From assembly GCF_000003815.2 (NCBI RefSeq), contig NC_049983.1, forward strand, positions 26,281,003-26,345,002: DNA of 64,000 bases, in the 5' to 3' direction. Each line of letters opens with the position of its first letter. Position 1 is the stretch's first letter. Source of the DNA: Branchiostoma floridae (taxonomy: Eukaryota > Chordata > Leptocardii > Amphioxiformes > Branchiostomatidae). The notes below the pieces were generated by a model. That model saw only the letters and a program-made list of their open reading frames with translations. It did no database searches and was not told the DNA's origin. Positions 1 to 10,100 of this stretch are shown in pieces. Made by a program: the position numbers and the translations under genes.

Positions 1-81
1 CGGAGGATCTTTCACGTCAGCTGCCTGGCAGGCAGCCCTCCCCGTGATGGCACATGGGCTTGTGGAGACTGTGCTGTGTAA
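1..81 (+). CDS. Gene A, terminal exon fragment: end of a PHD-type finger
   Basis: The first 26 codons and TAA (79-81) translate to the end of a zinc finger (His-x2-Cys-x12-Cys-x2-Cys, ending GDCAV). They match the end of gene C at 57168-57245 almost codon for codon, with only the residues around the loop changed (CLAGSPP against CQAANPP). This is therefore the 3' end of an upstream paralogue on the same strand, most likely another polycystin-Ulp1-PHD gene. Only the tail is in the window, so the upstream domains are inferred. Confidence 0.8.
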   Translation, partial: RRIFHVSCLAGSPPRDGTWACGDCAV

Positions 82-249
82 AGTACAGTTTTTAGCATAC
101 GTACAAAGCAAATATTTCCTTTTTTGGCGGAGGGAGACCGCCTAAGTGGTCACATAACCATTGCTGCCCAAGATCCGTTTGTAAAATTGTAAAAATTCTG
201 AAAATTTGCTCTGCTAAGTATATGTATTATTTACCTTCATCTTTCTTAT

Positions 250-253
<4 letters not shown>

Positions 254-284
<31 letters not shown>

Positions 285-372
285 ACACACACACGCACAT
301 GCACATACAGACAGACAACACACACACACACACACACATGCATGCGTAGTTAATATATATATATATATACAC
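254..372. repeat. (CA)n and (TA)n microsatellite
   Basis: Runs of CA interrupted by GCACATGCACATACAGACAG, then TA repeats. The antisense reading frame full of Cys-Val is a by-product of the repeat. Confidence 0.9.
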
Positions 373-1017
373 ATATACATATGATATGATAGCATAAAAA
401 TTTAGGTCTGTGTACTTCAAACAATTTACTTAAAATAGGTCGCCCAAATACACCTTGCTGTATGCAGGTATATCATAGATACATATACTATATTAAACAG
501 CTTTTTGTTATTTGTACTGATTATGTAATTTTGTATTCAGAGAATGGATAAATACCTGGTTACGTATTACGGTAAGCTGTCTTTATGCTTACTGGGTACT
601 TGAGTTATTTGATATACAGTACTATATTGTATAAGCTTATATTGTGTGTGTTGAAAATCTACAAACCTTCGTCCGTTGAAGTGCAGTAAGAAAAATTTTT
701 TTACGAAAAAATGATTAAAACTTCGCGAGGGTGTTCATGCTCATTAGTATTTAGTCTTGAATAGGGCTGTTCTATGTTATGATGACCTTTGACAAGTAGA
801 TTTATACATCGCTTCATGTATATATATATCATATATCATATCTGAATGCTTTGATATATTATGCTCGGTCAATTTATGTCATTCTGTATCAGTCTGAATA
901 TTTCAATACAATAAGGATAAAGTTGTATAGGCGATTAAAATATAACATGATGTCCAAAAAATCGGACATATAGTTCTAGAGATTTATTTAGAATTATCAT
1001 GTAGCTGGGGACGTGGG

Positions 1018-1174
1018 CCAATCAGAAGGCCCCATTTCATGCTGGTTATGACGCCGTAACAGATGGAGAATCATCAACAGCCATGCATTAATCATTTCAT
1101 TATTGCACGTGTGCATTAATGACTTTTGAAGTTTGAACCAATCAGAAGGACAGACAAACAGGACGCTGGCCAAT
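1018..1174 (+). promoter_or_regulatory. Three CCAATCAGAA boxes
   Basis: CCAAT at 1018-1022, 1138-1142 and 1170-1174, all in the same orientation and all followed by TCAGAA. Repeated CCAAT boxes are typical NF-Y sites. They lie 270-425 bp upstream of the ATG at 1442 and could be its promoter; an old repeat is an alternative. Confidence 0.3.
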
Positions 1175-1441
1175 CAGAATGAGATATCCAGGAATCGTCC
1201 ATCTGCCAAGATAGGGGAATAAGTCTTGGCATGGCTGGGGGGGTGTAGTGCGTGTTTCTTTGTTCAAAGAAAACATTTGCCGTCTTAAAACAACATTAAA
1301 TTACCTATAATATTTCAGACAATAAAATCTATTTCAAGTCATGTCCAATTTAAACTGCAAATTGAAAATAAAGTTATTTGCATCCCCGCCCATTCAAGTT
1401 CAGACGACAATAACACCACGGTCCGCCATTGAGAAGCGACC

Positions 1442-1684
1442 ATGGCGCTGACCAAAATGCTACCTTTCTTCGGGGAAAACGTGTCTGAGTTCCTAGTGAA
1501 CAAGATTCTCAAGAGCTGTGAAGCACAGGGATCCCGGAATGCCTCAGGAAAGCCGGCAGAGATTTACCGCCTGATACGAACGAACTCGATAAACTTGAGA
1601 ATGGGCGAGTGGAGAAATACGGAGCGTGAAACAGTTTGTAACATAATGAATCGACTTTGTTCTTATTTCAAGCCTTGGAACTGA
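1442..1684 (+). CDS. Small ORF, possible sulfotransferase C-terminal remnant
   Basis: An 80-residue frame opens at an ATG in good Kozak context (GACCATGG), with an in-frame TGA just upstream at 1430, and ends at TGA 1682. AATAAA lies 60 bp after the stop (1744-1749). The order FFGE, an I-Y-R-x2-R-T-N-S stretch, a Trp in GEWRNT and a Cys near the end recalls the C-terminus of carbohydrate sulfotransferases, but only weakly and from memory of the family pattern. No catalytic PAPS-binding part is present. It may be a short real gene, a decayed fragment or chance. Confidence 0.3.
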   Translation: MALTKMLPFFGENVSEFLVNKILKSCEAQGSRNASGKPAEIYRLIRTNSINLRMGEWRNTERETVCNIMNRLCSYFKPWN

Positions 1685-1743
1685 AAGACATTTCACATAC
1701 AAGTTTTATGTTGTTCAAATTCACTGCTCAAATTTATGTACTG

Positions 1744-1749
1744 AATAAA
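1744..1749 (+). terminator. AATAAA polyadenylation signal
   Basis: Canonical AATAAA 60 bp downstream of the stop of the 1442-1684 ORF. It supports that ORF being transcribed but does not prove it. Confidence 0.35.
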
Positions 1750-1830
1750 AGATGTATGTTTTATAAAGGAATTTGTCGCTCCTACCCAACCGGAAACTCT
1801 ACTCCACTCTATTCTTAAATGGGTTAGTGT

Positions 1831-1998
1831 GGGTAGGCTATATGATAATAGGGTTAATGAGCCGCCTGTTCCTCGGTATATATGGTGTCATAACGCCTGG
1901 TCCTTTGCTATAACCACCGAATAAAACCATAGCAAAGGACCAGGCGTTATGACACCATATACACCTCGGGGCGGGTCATTAACCCTTAATTATCCTAT
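1831..1998. mobile_element. Foldback MITE, family 1, copy 1
   Basis: Two arms of about 65 bp (1844-1912 and 1929-1994) are inverted complements around a short loop containing ACCACCGAATAAAACC. Both arms carry CGCCTGGTCCTTTGCTAT. A second copy in the opposite orientation is at 39181-39315, sharing the outer TATTATCATATAGCCTACC end. Confidence 0.85.
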
Positions 1999-3219
1999 CA
2001 AGTACGTTTGTATTGCTGCATGCTGCATGTGTATTTCATTGACACATGGATGTCTCTATAAACTGTATTAGATATTCATAAGCGTTGATTATTTTCATCT
2101 CGAGAATATTTTCATTTTTGAGTCAAAATCTTACGTAGTGTACCTTTGAACACAGGAAAGGACGAAAACTTTGCAAGGCCCGATGCAAGATGTTGGCCTC
2201 CTGATTATTGTACAGAAACCTACTCGTACCCGCATGTAAATTTGTCAATTTTCTTTCATATATAGTCTATTAATTGCTCAAGTAAGTGAAACAGAAGCTT
2301 TTATTTTTATCAAATTCAAGCAGAAGTGGTAAGTATTTGTGAATATCATCATCATCATCATCATCATCATCATTTTGAATATCAACAGACCATAACCACA
2401 TTTTATTATTTATTGCCTGACTTCTATTCGAAATTAAAGGTTATATGTTTGCGTGCCCAGATATTTTCTTACATTACAGTACTTTGCTTCATCTCTATTC
2501 ATCTATGAACAGTTTTAAACCGCACTGGGCAAAAACGAGACAGCCGCGTCGCAAAGTAAAATACCTGAAGAATTACAGTAGAAGCCAGTTGATTCCAGTT
2601 GATTAAGCACAACGGATTAACGAATACTTTTGTTAACTCCACGGAATCCCAAAATCCCAAACCGGTGCGGTCCAGCTGGATAATTCACATTATTGCACCA
2701 ACCGGTTAAAACACGAAATTCACCGGCAAATAAGCCGTACTCTTAATAAAATAGGTTTTTATTAAACACCAACGTCTAAGTCCAGCTATGTCAGAACATT
2801 AAAATAAAACATTAGTGATGTCCTCCATTTTGAAATGTTTGTAGCTACATCGGGTAACCATGGAGATTACCATGGAAACGACTAGTTCTAGGCAAGAGGG
2901 CACAACATACAGCCAAGGACACGATAGTTGCTGCGCTATGACAGAAGAACGTTCTACCTGCTCCTCAGGCATACATAGGGTCTAGGTCATACTTGGGTCA
3001 TACATAGGTCATAGGGTCGGGCATACTTGCAGTCTACTCGTCTGATGCTTGACTTTTTGCTTGACAGCAAGGGAGCGGGCATGTTTGCTGGTACGGGCAC
3101 GTGCGTGACCATTAATAAAAATATACAGTATATTGTCATATATGTTTTCATTTGAAGAATTTGAAGAATTGAGTAGCACGAAAACGAGACAACCACGTTA
3201 TCCCTTCTCATGCTGAGCC

Positions 3220-3248
3220 TATATCTATATCTATATCTATCTATCTAT

Positions 3249-3308
<60 letters not shown>
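3220..3308. repeat. (TATC)n/(TA)n microsatellite
   Basis: CTATATCTATATCTATCTAT followed by more than 25 TA units. Confidence 0.9.
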
Positions 3309-3310
<2 letters not shown>

Positions 3311-3939
3311 ACTGCACATACGTGATAGCTGTATTTAAGTCCTGAATTTTACGGGGTTTGGTTATTTCTCACCGAAATGCGGCATACCACGGCAAAGCGC
3401 ATCGAAGGGAGAAGTAACACCGAAGAGGTCACGTTTTTACTGATGAAGCGATCAGCTCAGGGAAGAAACGGAAAAAAAACACACTCCAGGCAAGTCTCTG
3501 TTCATCAGCGAGACCGACAAGCTGTGTGCCCAGAGATTAATGATGTTCTCAGTTAGGTTTGACGTGTCTGCATATCAAAAATGGGTAACCATGAGAATTA
3601 CCACAGACATATGGTGAAAAATGACTCGCGCTAGGCAACAGGTGACCACACCCGTCCAAGGACATGATGTTTTTCTGTACAGGCCCTGGGAGCTCACAAG
3701 CAAAAACCCTCCGAAAACACGGTAGGTTTGGAACATTTTGCTATGTAAATTTTTCATTTGCAGGATGTTATAGATTACAAGGGACGGAGTATAGAAATTT
3801 ATAAAAGAACAGGTCGATAACCTTAGAGCGTGGTCCTTTCACTTTCGTCTGGATGCATGCGTATTCAGCAATACTGACTACCACGGTCTTTGCGCCACCT
3901 GCAGAGACGTGCGTACGCACATTGACAGGGCGTAGCCGC

Positions 3940-4086
3940 GGTGTAACCATGGTAATTACCATGGAAACATGACGAAAATAGCTCTCGCTAGGCAACAGGT
4001 GACGTCAACCAGCCCAGGACACGGTATTTTTCTCTAACGACCGAAAACCAGACGATCTGGGCGTCACTTGCAGAGACGGACTTACC
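3940..4086 (+). promoter_or_regulatory. Gene B proximal promoter and 5'UTR block with X-box-like palindrome
   Basis: This block recurs before every copy of exon 1. It holds the perfect 18-bp palindrome CCATGGTAATTACCATGG (3947-3964) and ATTACCATGGAAAC (3955-3968), which fits the relaxed X-box consensus RYYNYYATRRNRAC bound by RFX factors. The latter is 132 bp before the ATG. A GCTAGGCAACAGGTGAC stretch and a GTCACTTGCAGAGACGGAC 5'UTR segment follow, also shared by all copies. Confidence 0.5.
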
Positions 4087-4165
4087 ATGGCCGGACGGGA
4101 CCACCGGGCCACGAGGAGCCGACTGGTCTCCGCTGGAATCGCCTGTTGGCTGCTGATTGTCATAG
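4087..4165 (+). CDS. Gene B exon 1: leader peptide
   Basis: Starts ATGGCC in strong Kozak context and encodes a basic stretch (RDHRATRSR) followed by a hydrophobic core (LVSAGIACWLLIV), a signal peptide or signal anchor. It ends in phase 1 before GTAGGG. The same 79-nt exon recurs at 26721, 60991 and 62387. Confidence 0.85.
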
Positions 4166-7100
4166 GTAGGGAATATACTATTTTGTTTTCTATATTTACT
4201 CGGGGTAGTCATCTGGTGCTAAATATCTACCTCGACATCTATCTGTCGCGAGATGGGAGGTAGTTATGTCGTAGTGTTTTACAAATTACAGCGCCAACTG
4301 TCAGACCCCTTCCAAAGATCCATTCAGACTAGATGTGTGTACACGTACCGGAATGCCGCACCTGTGGCTGTACAATTGTTTGAGTGCAGTTTCTGAACCT
4401 AGACGCCATGTATATGTGCCTGTGCGTCTACAAACTAAAACACTTTGCTTGGAAGATAGATTATCTAGAAATAAGGCAGGTAAATCGGGTCTGAAAGGTT
4501 ACATATTCGTTCACAAATTCCTACTTGAAATTTAGGTAATCTTGTAGACAAAGTGTTACCTTTTGGCATTGGTTTTAGGTGTTTGGAAGTTTAATGGAGT
4601 TTGTTATTGTTGTTGGTGTTGGTACCGACTGCTGTTTGACTGACTGTGAGAGTTGGTTGTACAATGTTTTCGGAAATCCGGTGTGCTCTATTCTGCGAAA
4701 TGTGGCAGAACGTCTTTGGATTTAATCGCCCACTGGCAACCAGTATAATATTTGTAGCACTGTTGGTGTTTATATTCTAACATGGTAAGGCGTCTCAATA
4801 TTGATTCCATTAGTCATGTGTTAGATCACGTAGATAGAAGTTAGGAGGGGCAAACTGCGCAAAGAAAAGGACCAATCAACCGTAAGGCAAAGATACCTCT
4901 AAATATTTGATGAGCCTGGCGTCGCCTCTTTGTGCGATGAACAAAGACTGACGTTTATCCGAGAGTAACACAACAGTTTTGTAGGTACAACAGACATTGT
5001 CCCCAGGGACTTTCTGCACCAAGCATCGCACAGACGTCGGTAAACCTTGCCAAAGTTAACCGTAATGCTATGGGAATGGTACAGTAGTGCCAATTAGGAC
5101 TCTGATCAAGTCTATCGGATATCTATGTCCTGATGAAGGTAAATGAACATTTAGATAGAGGTCGGCCAGGAAAACATGTCATACTCTAATAAAAATGGCT
5201 TTTTTTTACATTTTTTTAACTTTATTTCACACACCGGACGATTTGTATAACCTTAAAAGTTTATATGCATCTGTATTGTAGGGCAAGAATAAGCAGTGGT
5301 GTATATTTTTTGTTTTGATGTTGACTTACTTGTCATTTACTTTGATTTGTTATTGTATTTACATTTGATTTGTATACTACTATTTGTAACTATGTTGTTG
5401 GTGTTCGTATATTCCATTTTANNNNNNNNNNNNNNNNNNNNNNNNNNNNNNNNNNNNNNNNNNNNNNNNNNNNNNNNNNNNNNNNNNNNNNNNNNNNNNN
5501 NNNNNNNNNNNNNNNNNNNNNATCTGTAAAGATATAAATCTTATATTCTCTATCATCCAAAATAGCGGCTACACTTCTGTTTCATTGAACTATAGAATAA
5601 CGTTCAAAGATGGACAAAAAAATGTAAAAGTGAAAAAAAACTGACAACTTTTTAACCTCTTCTTCCAGGAATTTCAGCTCCAACAGCAGCCGGTAAGTTT
5701 TCTTTTTCGTTTGTTACCTAGTTACGAAAAGAGCGTTTTTACATGACGTCATAGGCAGAAAAATATGGAAGCGGACGCAGCTATTTGCAGTGATTTGCAC
5801 CTGTAAATAACGGAGAAAACTTGGGTGTTGCAGTAGAGGTTTGTCACTTCCAAATGGCGTGTGAGTGTGATTTGTTATAATGTATAAATCAGTTCTCAAA
5901 ATCCTGAGAGGCATTTGCTTTTACTGTATCATTTCTTTTTACGACCATAACGAGTTCTTTTAAAATCTGTGGCCAGTTACCTTTTGATTAAGGTAGTAAT
6001 GTTACAATTCTACACTTCATATGGACGCGCTAGTACAAATTTCTTCACCTCAATCCCCAGTCAGGTTATTATTTCGTAGTCCCACATCACAGCGAGTGTG
6101 ACTATTTCATTACTTCTTCGTATTATGTAATTGTTAGCGAGGACGAAGGTAGTAATCATTTCTAGAACCTCGAAATTAAAATTTGTAGAACAATTAATCT
6201 AAGGTAACGTTAGCTCCAGAAGCAGGTGTTTTCTAATTTTAACAGTCTGCATTTTGCGGGCATGTCTTTGCTTTCGTTCTTACAATTATTGCCTTTATCA
6301 TATCAGAAGTCTAATCATAGTTATCCTTGTTCCCAGCTGGACCTCACGCTTTCCAAGTCGTGCGAACTACAAACCAGCAGTATAAAGGGGTGGACTTCTT
6401 CGCCATCCATGCGCGGCTGCCCGCTGACGGTTGGTCGGCCTCAGAGAACTGGTGCCGGGACTACCAGAACCTTTGTGAAAGGTTCGGACAGCAACCTACC
6501 GGCTGTGGGGAGCAATACACAATCACCTCTCCACGGCCAAACAATGCAAGGTAGAATCAATGACCGATAGAAGCCATATTGCATGATGTTCGTATGTCTG
6601 TCTTTTATTTGATCTTTCGCGCAATCTGTAATACGATCTGTCTTGTGATTTTCGTTTGATCTATCCTGCGATCTGTCTTGCTACTAATCTTCCGATCTGT
6701 CCCGCAATTTGCTCTGCCATCTTTCTTGCGATTTGTCCTTTGATCTGTCCTTCGATCTGCCTTACCACTTGTCTTTATTTGTCCTGCAGTCTGTCTTGCG
6801 ATCTGTCCTGCAATTAGCCCTGTGGTCATTCCTGCAATCTGATCGATCTGTCCTGCGATCTGACCAATCTGTCCTGGGATCGGTTTCATGATTTTTGCTG
6901 CGATATGTCCTACGACCAGTCTTGTGAAATGTCTTTTGATTTGTTATGAAGGCAGAGTCATCCATCAGCCATGAATATAATTGAACCTGCGGTCATAAAT
7001 TACATTGAACTGCCTTTGTCATATTTAGAAAAAACGACAACCTATTTCATAGGAGTAACCAAATCTTCAGTACAATCATTCTTGTGCCTCCAGGTGCGTG

Positions 7101-10100
7101 ACTGAATACAACTCCGACCCCTACATCAACGACGTTCTTGGCTGCAACCCGGCAGGAGGTGTTGGGGAGATTGCGAAGCTGGCTTTCTCAGCCCCAAACT
7201 CTTGGAGTCGGAGTTTCGGCTTTAATAGCTGTGCCGACTCTGATAGATACTGCCGACAAAACATATCGAACAGTATCTACAGTCTCTACTCCACAAGTCG
7301 CGCCTGGCCTGGGGAGGAAGACCAGACTGTGTACACCGTGTGTAAAGGCTCAACGCCTCACAGTGAGTATCCGGGTCGTCTTCTCACTCTGTAGAACACG
7401 TTTCTTAACCTTCAAACACCACAATATTTTTTTTTCAGACTAACATGACTGAACGTGGTGCAAATGGACCACATTATATTTTGTTCATTAATCTCTTCCT
7501 ATTACGGTGTTACATGTCCTGAACACGTCCTAACCATCTCCCGATCAGTAAATGACTTACTCCCGACTGTGTCCCGAAACGTTTGGATGGCCCAGGGCGG
7601 CAGGCAAACAGCGACCGACTCAGCCGAACGCCAGCCGACAACAGCTCATGAATCACTCCTAACCATAATCGGGAGCTAACTTCGGCTATGTGTGTAAGAG
7701 GGGCTTGAGATGCCTTTCAACCCCAAAATGCACGCTTTTGCCGCCACACAATCAATAGAAGAACCTGCAAATTTTCTCCCACTGACACCAAATCCCACTT
7801 GATCGTTGTGCCATTTCCGTCCAGCTGTAACCGTTACCCGTTACCGTTAACTGTGGTTTGTTCTTCCAACAGGTAATGGCGGCTGCCAGCATTTCTGGGA
7901 CGGTCAGAGCACGTGTATCTGTCAACCCGGCTTCGTGTTGCAGGCAGATGGTCGAAGTTGTGAAGGTGGGAGACCTAATAAATATTCTTTGTTAAAATTT
8001 TTGTTGCCGAACATTAGCAGCGGGCCACTATTTTCGTAAAAGACAATGCTTATGTCTCTTATAAAACAATAATATGCTAAGATGTTTTCTCACCATTGTT
8101 ACCTGCCTTCATGTCCGTCAAAGTTATGCTTTGCTACATGTTAAACCACCTGTTTTAAATTCAGTGAGAGCCAAAACAAAGGACAAGTTTTACTATGGAA
8201 TTCGTCCAAAAGGACGCCCATTAACAAAGTTATGTACTCATTTTCACCGGCGTCGAGTAAATGAATCAGTGCACTATTAGAACCTGTTTGGGATTTGAAC
8301 ACTACCGCAAATTCCCTTCTCTCAGCTGGACCCACCGCCTTTGAAGTCCTGAGGACTCAGAACCATGAGTATAAAAGAATCAACTTTCTCGCCATCGAGG
8401 CGCGACTACCGGCTGACGGCCTGTCTAAGTACATCACCTGGTGCACGGACTACATGTACCTGTGCGCAGAGTACGGACTCAGACCCACGGGCTGTGGGGA
8501 GGACCATGCACTCGAGACAGGGCAATATTTCTACGATAGATATGCGCGGTAGGATCTGAAACATGCACGCTACTAGTAAAGCATGTATTGTAATCTAGAA
8601 CTGGGCTGTAGATTCTTTTAGAAATCGTGGCCCGTATAAGTCATAAATGTCATCGGGCTGCCCCGGATTAGGGTGATGTGGTGATGAAATAAAACTTCTA
8701 ACACTGTGGTATCCGATACACTGTTAAAGCTGTGCTGAAATCGAAACCACCTCCATGGCAAGATTTTTACTGAGATTCTCTATAAGACATGAAGGTTATG
8801 CATGGGTACCCTTAGAAAGCCCTCTAGAGATTTCAGATCCTCATTGCCACGTCTCGTGAGGACCATGTTTCCAGACATAATTTCTACGTCTCCAGTGCAT
8901 GTGAACAGCACAACCAAAGGTTCTCGAACTACTTGTTTTGAGAATGGGGAAGATCAACATGTTGTAGGCAGTTAAGAACAACCGTTTGTGTGTTTGTCCA
9001 TCAGGTGCTTGGCTGAGTATAACTCCGACCCCTACATCGACAACTCGCTCGGCTGTAACCCGTACGGCCACATCGCTAGTCTGGCGAGCTCGGCTTTCTC
9101 TGTCTCGGTCACACGTACCAGCAGTTTCGGCTTCTCTAGCTGCCATTTTAACCACTGCAACCGTGAGATATACGATAGTAGGAGCAGTACTGTACCCCCA
9201 GACTTTACCTTCGACGGAAGCGGCAGCACGATCGTTTACACCGTGTGCAGAGGCAGAGATGGTGAGTATCTTAATTCTCTAACGTTAGTCTATAAGCGGT
9301 TCAATATAAAAAAGATCGATCAGCATCACTCACCAACATCACCTAACCACTCCAACGACTTGACCAAACACCCGAACGATCCACCAACAGCACCCACCCA
9401 CACTATCAACTTACACCATTCCAACGACTAGACCATTTACCCTCGCCACTCAGTAACACCACCCAGCCCCACCATCCGCTTGCACTACCCACCCGAACAA
9501 GAGTTCGGAGACCTCGTACCTCCATGAAATATTCTGATTAATATGCAAATGAAATTCACATTTGCATAATGTATGCGTGGTAATGAACACCTTTAGCTAA
9601 CAGGTCACAATGTTGGCAATCCAATCATTAACTACATGTATTTAGATGGATTAGTACACTTTCATATTCATTTTGCAAATTAGGCACTTATTTGTATTTG
9701 CTAATCTTCCACCTGCCACAAACTCCATAAGCTACATGCATTTGAGTTCTACAATAGACAACACTGTAATTATAGATTTCTCTCATTAAGTATGCAAATT
9801 AAGTCCAAATTTGCATAAACTACACTTCATTATGTATATCTTTGCGCTGCGTCGCTTTTATTGGTGTCATAATCTCAACAGAGATCCACACTTTCGAGGT
9901 CCTCCGCACTGCAAACCAGCAGTATCAAGGAGTCGACTTCTTCGTCATCGAGGCTCGGATACCAGACGACGGCCTGTCCGCCTCTGAAAGCTGGTGCAGG
10001 GACTACCAAAACCTGTGCGCAGAGTTCGGGCTCAACGCGACCGGCTGTGGGGAGGACTACGCAGTGGAGGGGGGCTGGGGTACCACACCTGAACACATCC

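Larger units (their letters stand above)
82..1441. other. Intergenic spacer, 3' flank of gene A
   Basis: AT-rich and without a supported gene. It holds a (CA)n/(TA)n microsatellite at about 254-372 and three CCAAT boxes (1018, 1138, 1170), each followed by TCAGAA, upstream of the small ORF at 1442. I see no other structure. Confidence 0.5.
1999..4086. other. Spacer with duplicated promoter blocks of gene B
   Basis: No gene is supported. Contents: a (CAT)n run at 2343-2373, which makes a spurious poly-His ORF; a TA microsatellite at 3220-3308; and degenerate copies of the family promoter block at about 2850-2930 and 3585-3735, ahead of the intact block just before exon 1. Confidence 0.5.

Noticed and set aside
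214-420. Antisense ORF rich in Cys-Val
   Set aside because: It is a translation of the CA/TA microsatellite; no splice or start support.
2326-2508. ORF with nine consecutive histidines
   Set aside because: Caused by a (CAT)n run; nothing else about it looks coding.
6605-6965. Long overlapping ORFs on both strands with Thr-Asp-Arg or Leu-Ser-Asp repeats
   Set aside because: They follow from the GATCTGTC tandem repeat in intron 3 of gene B.
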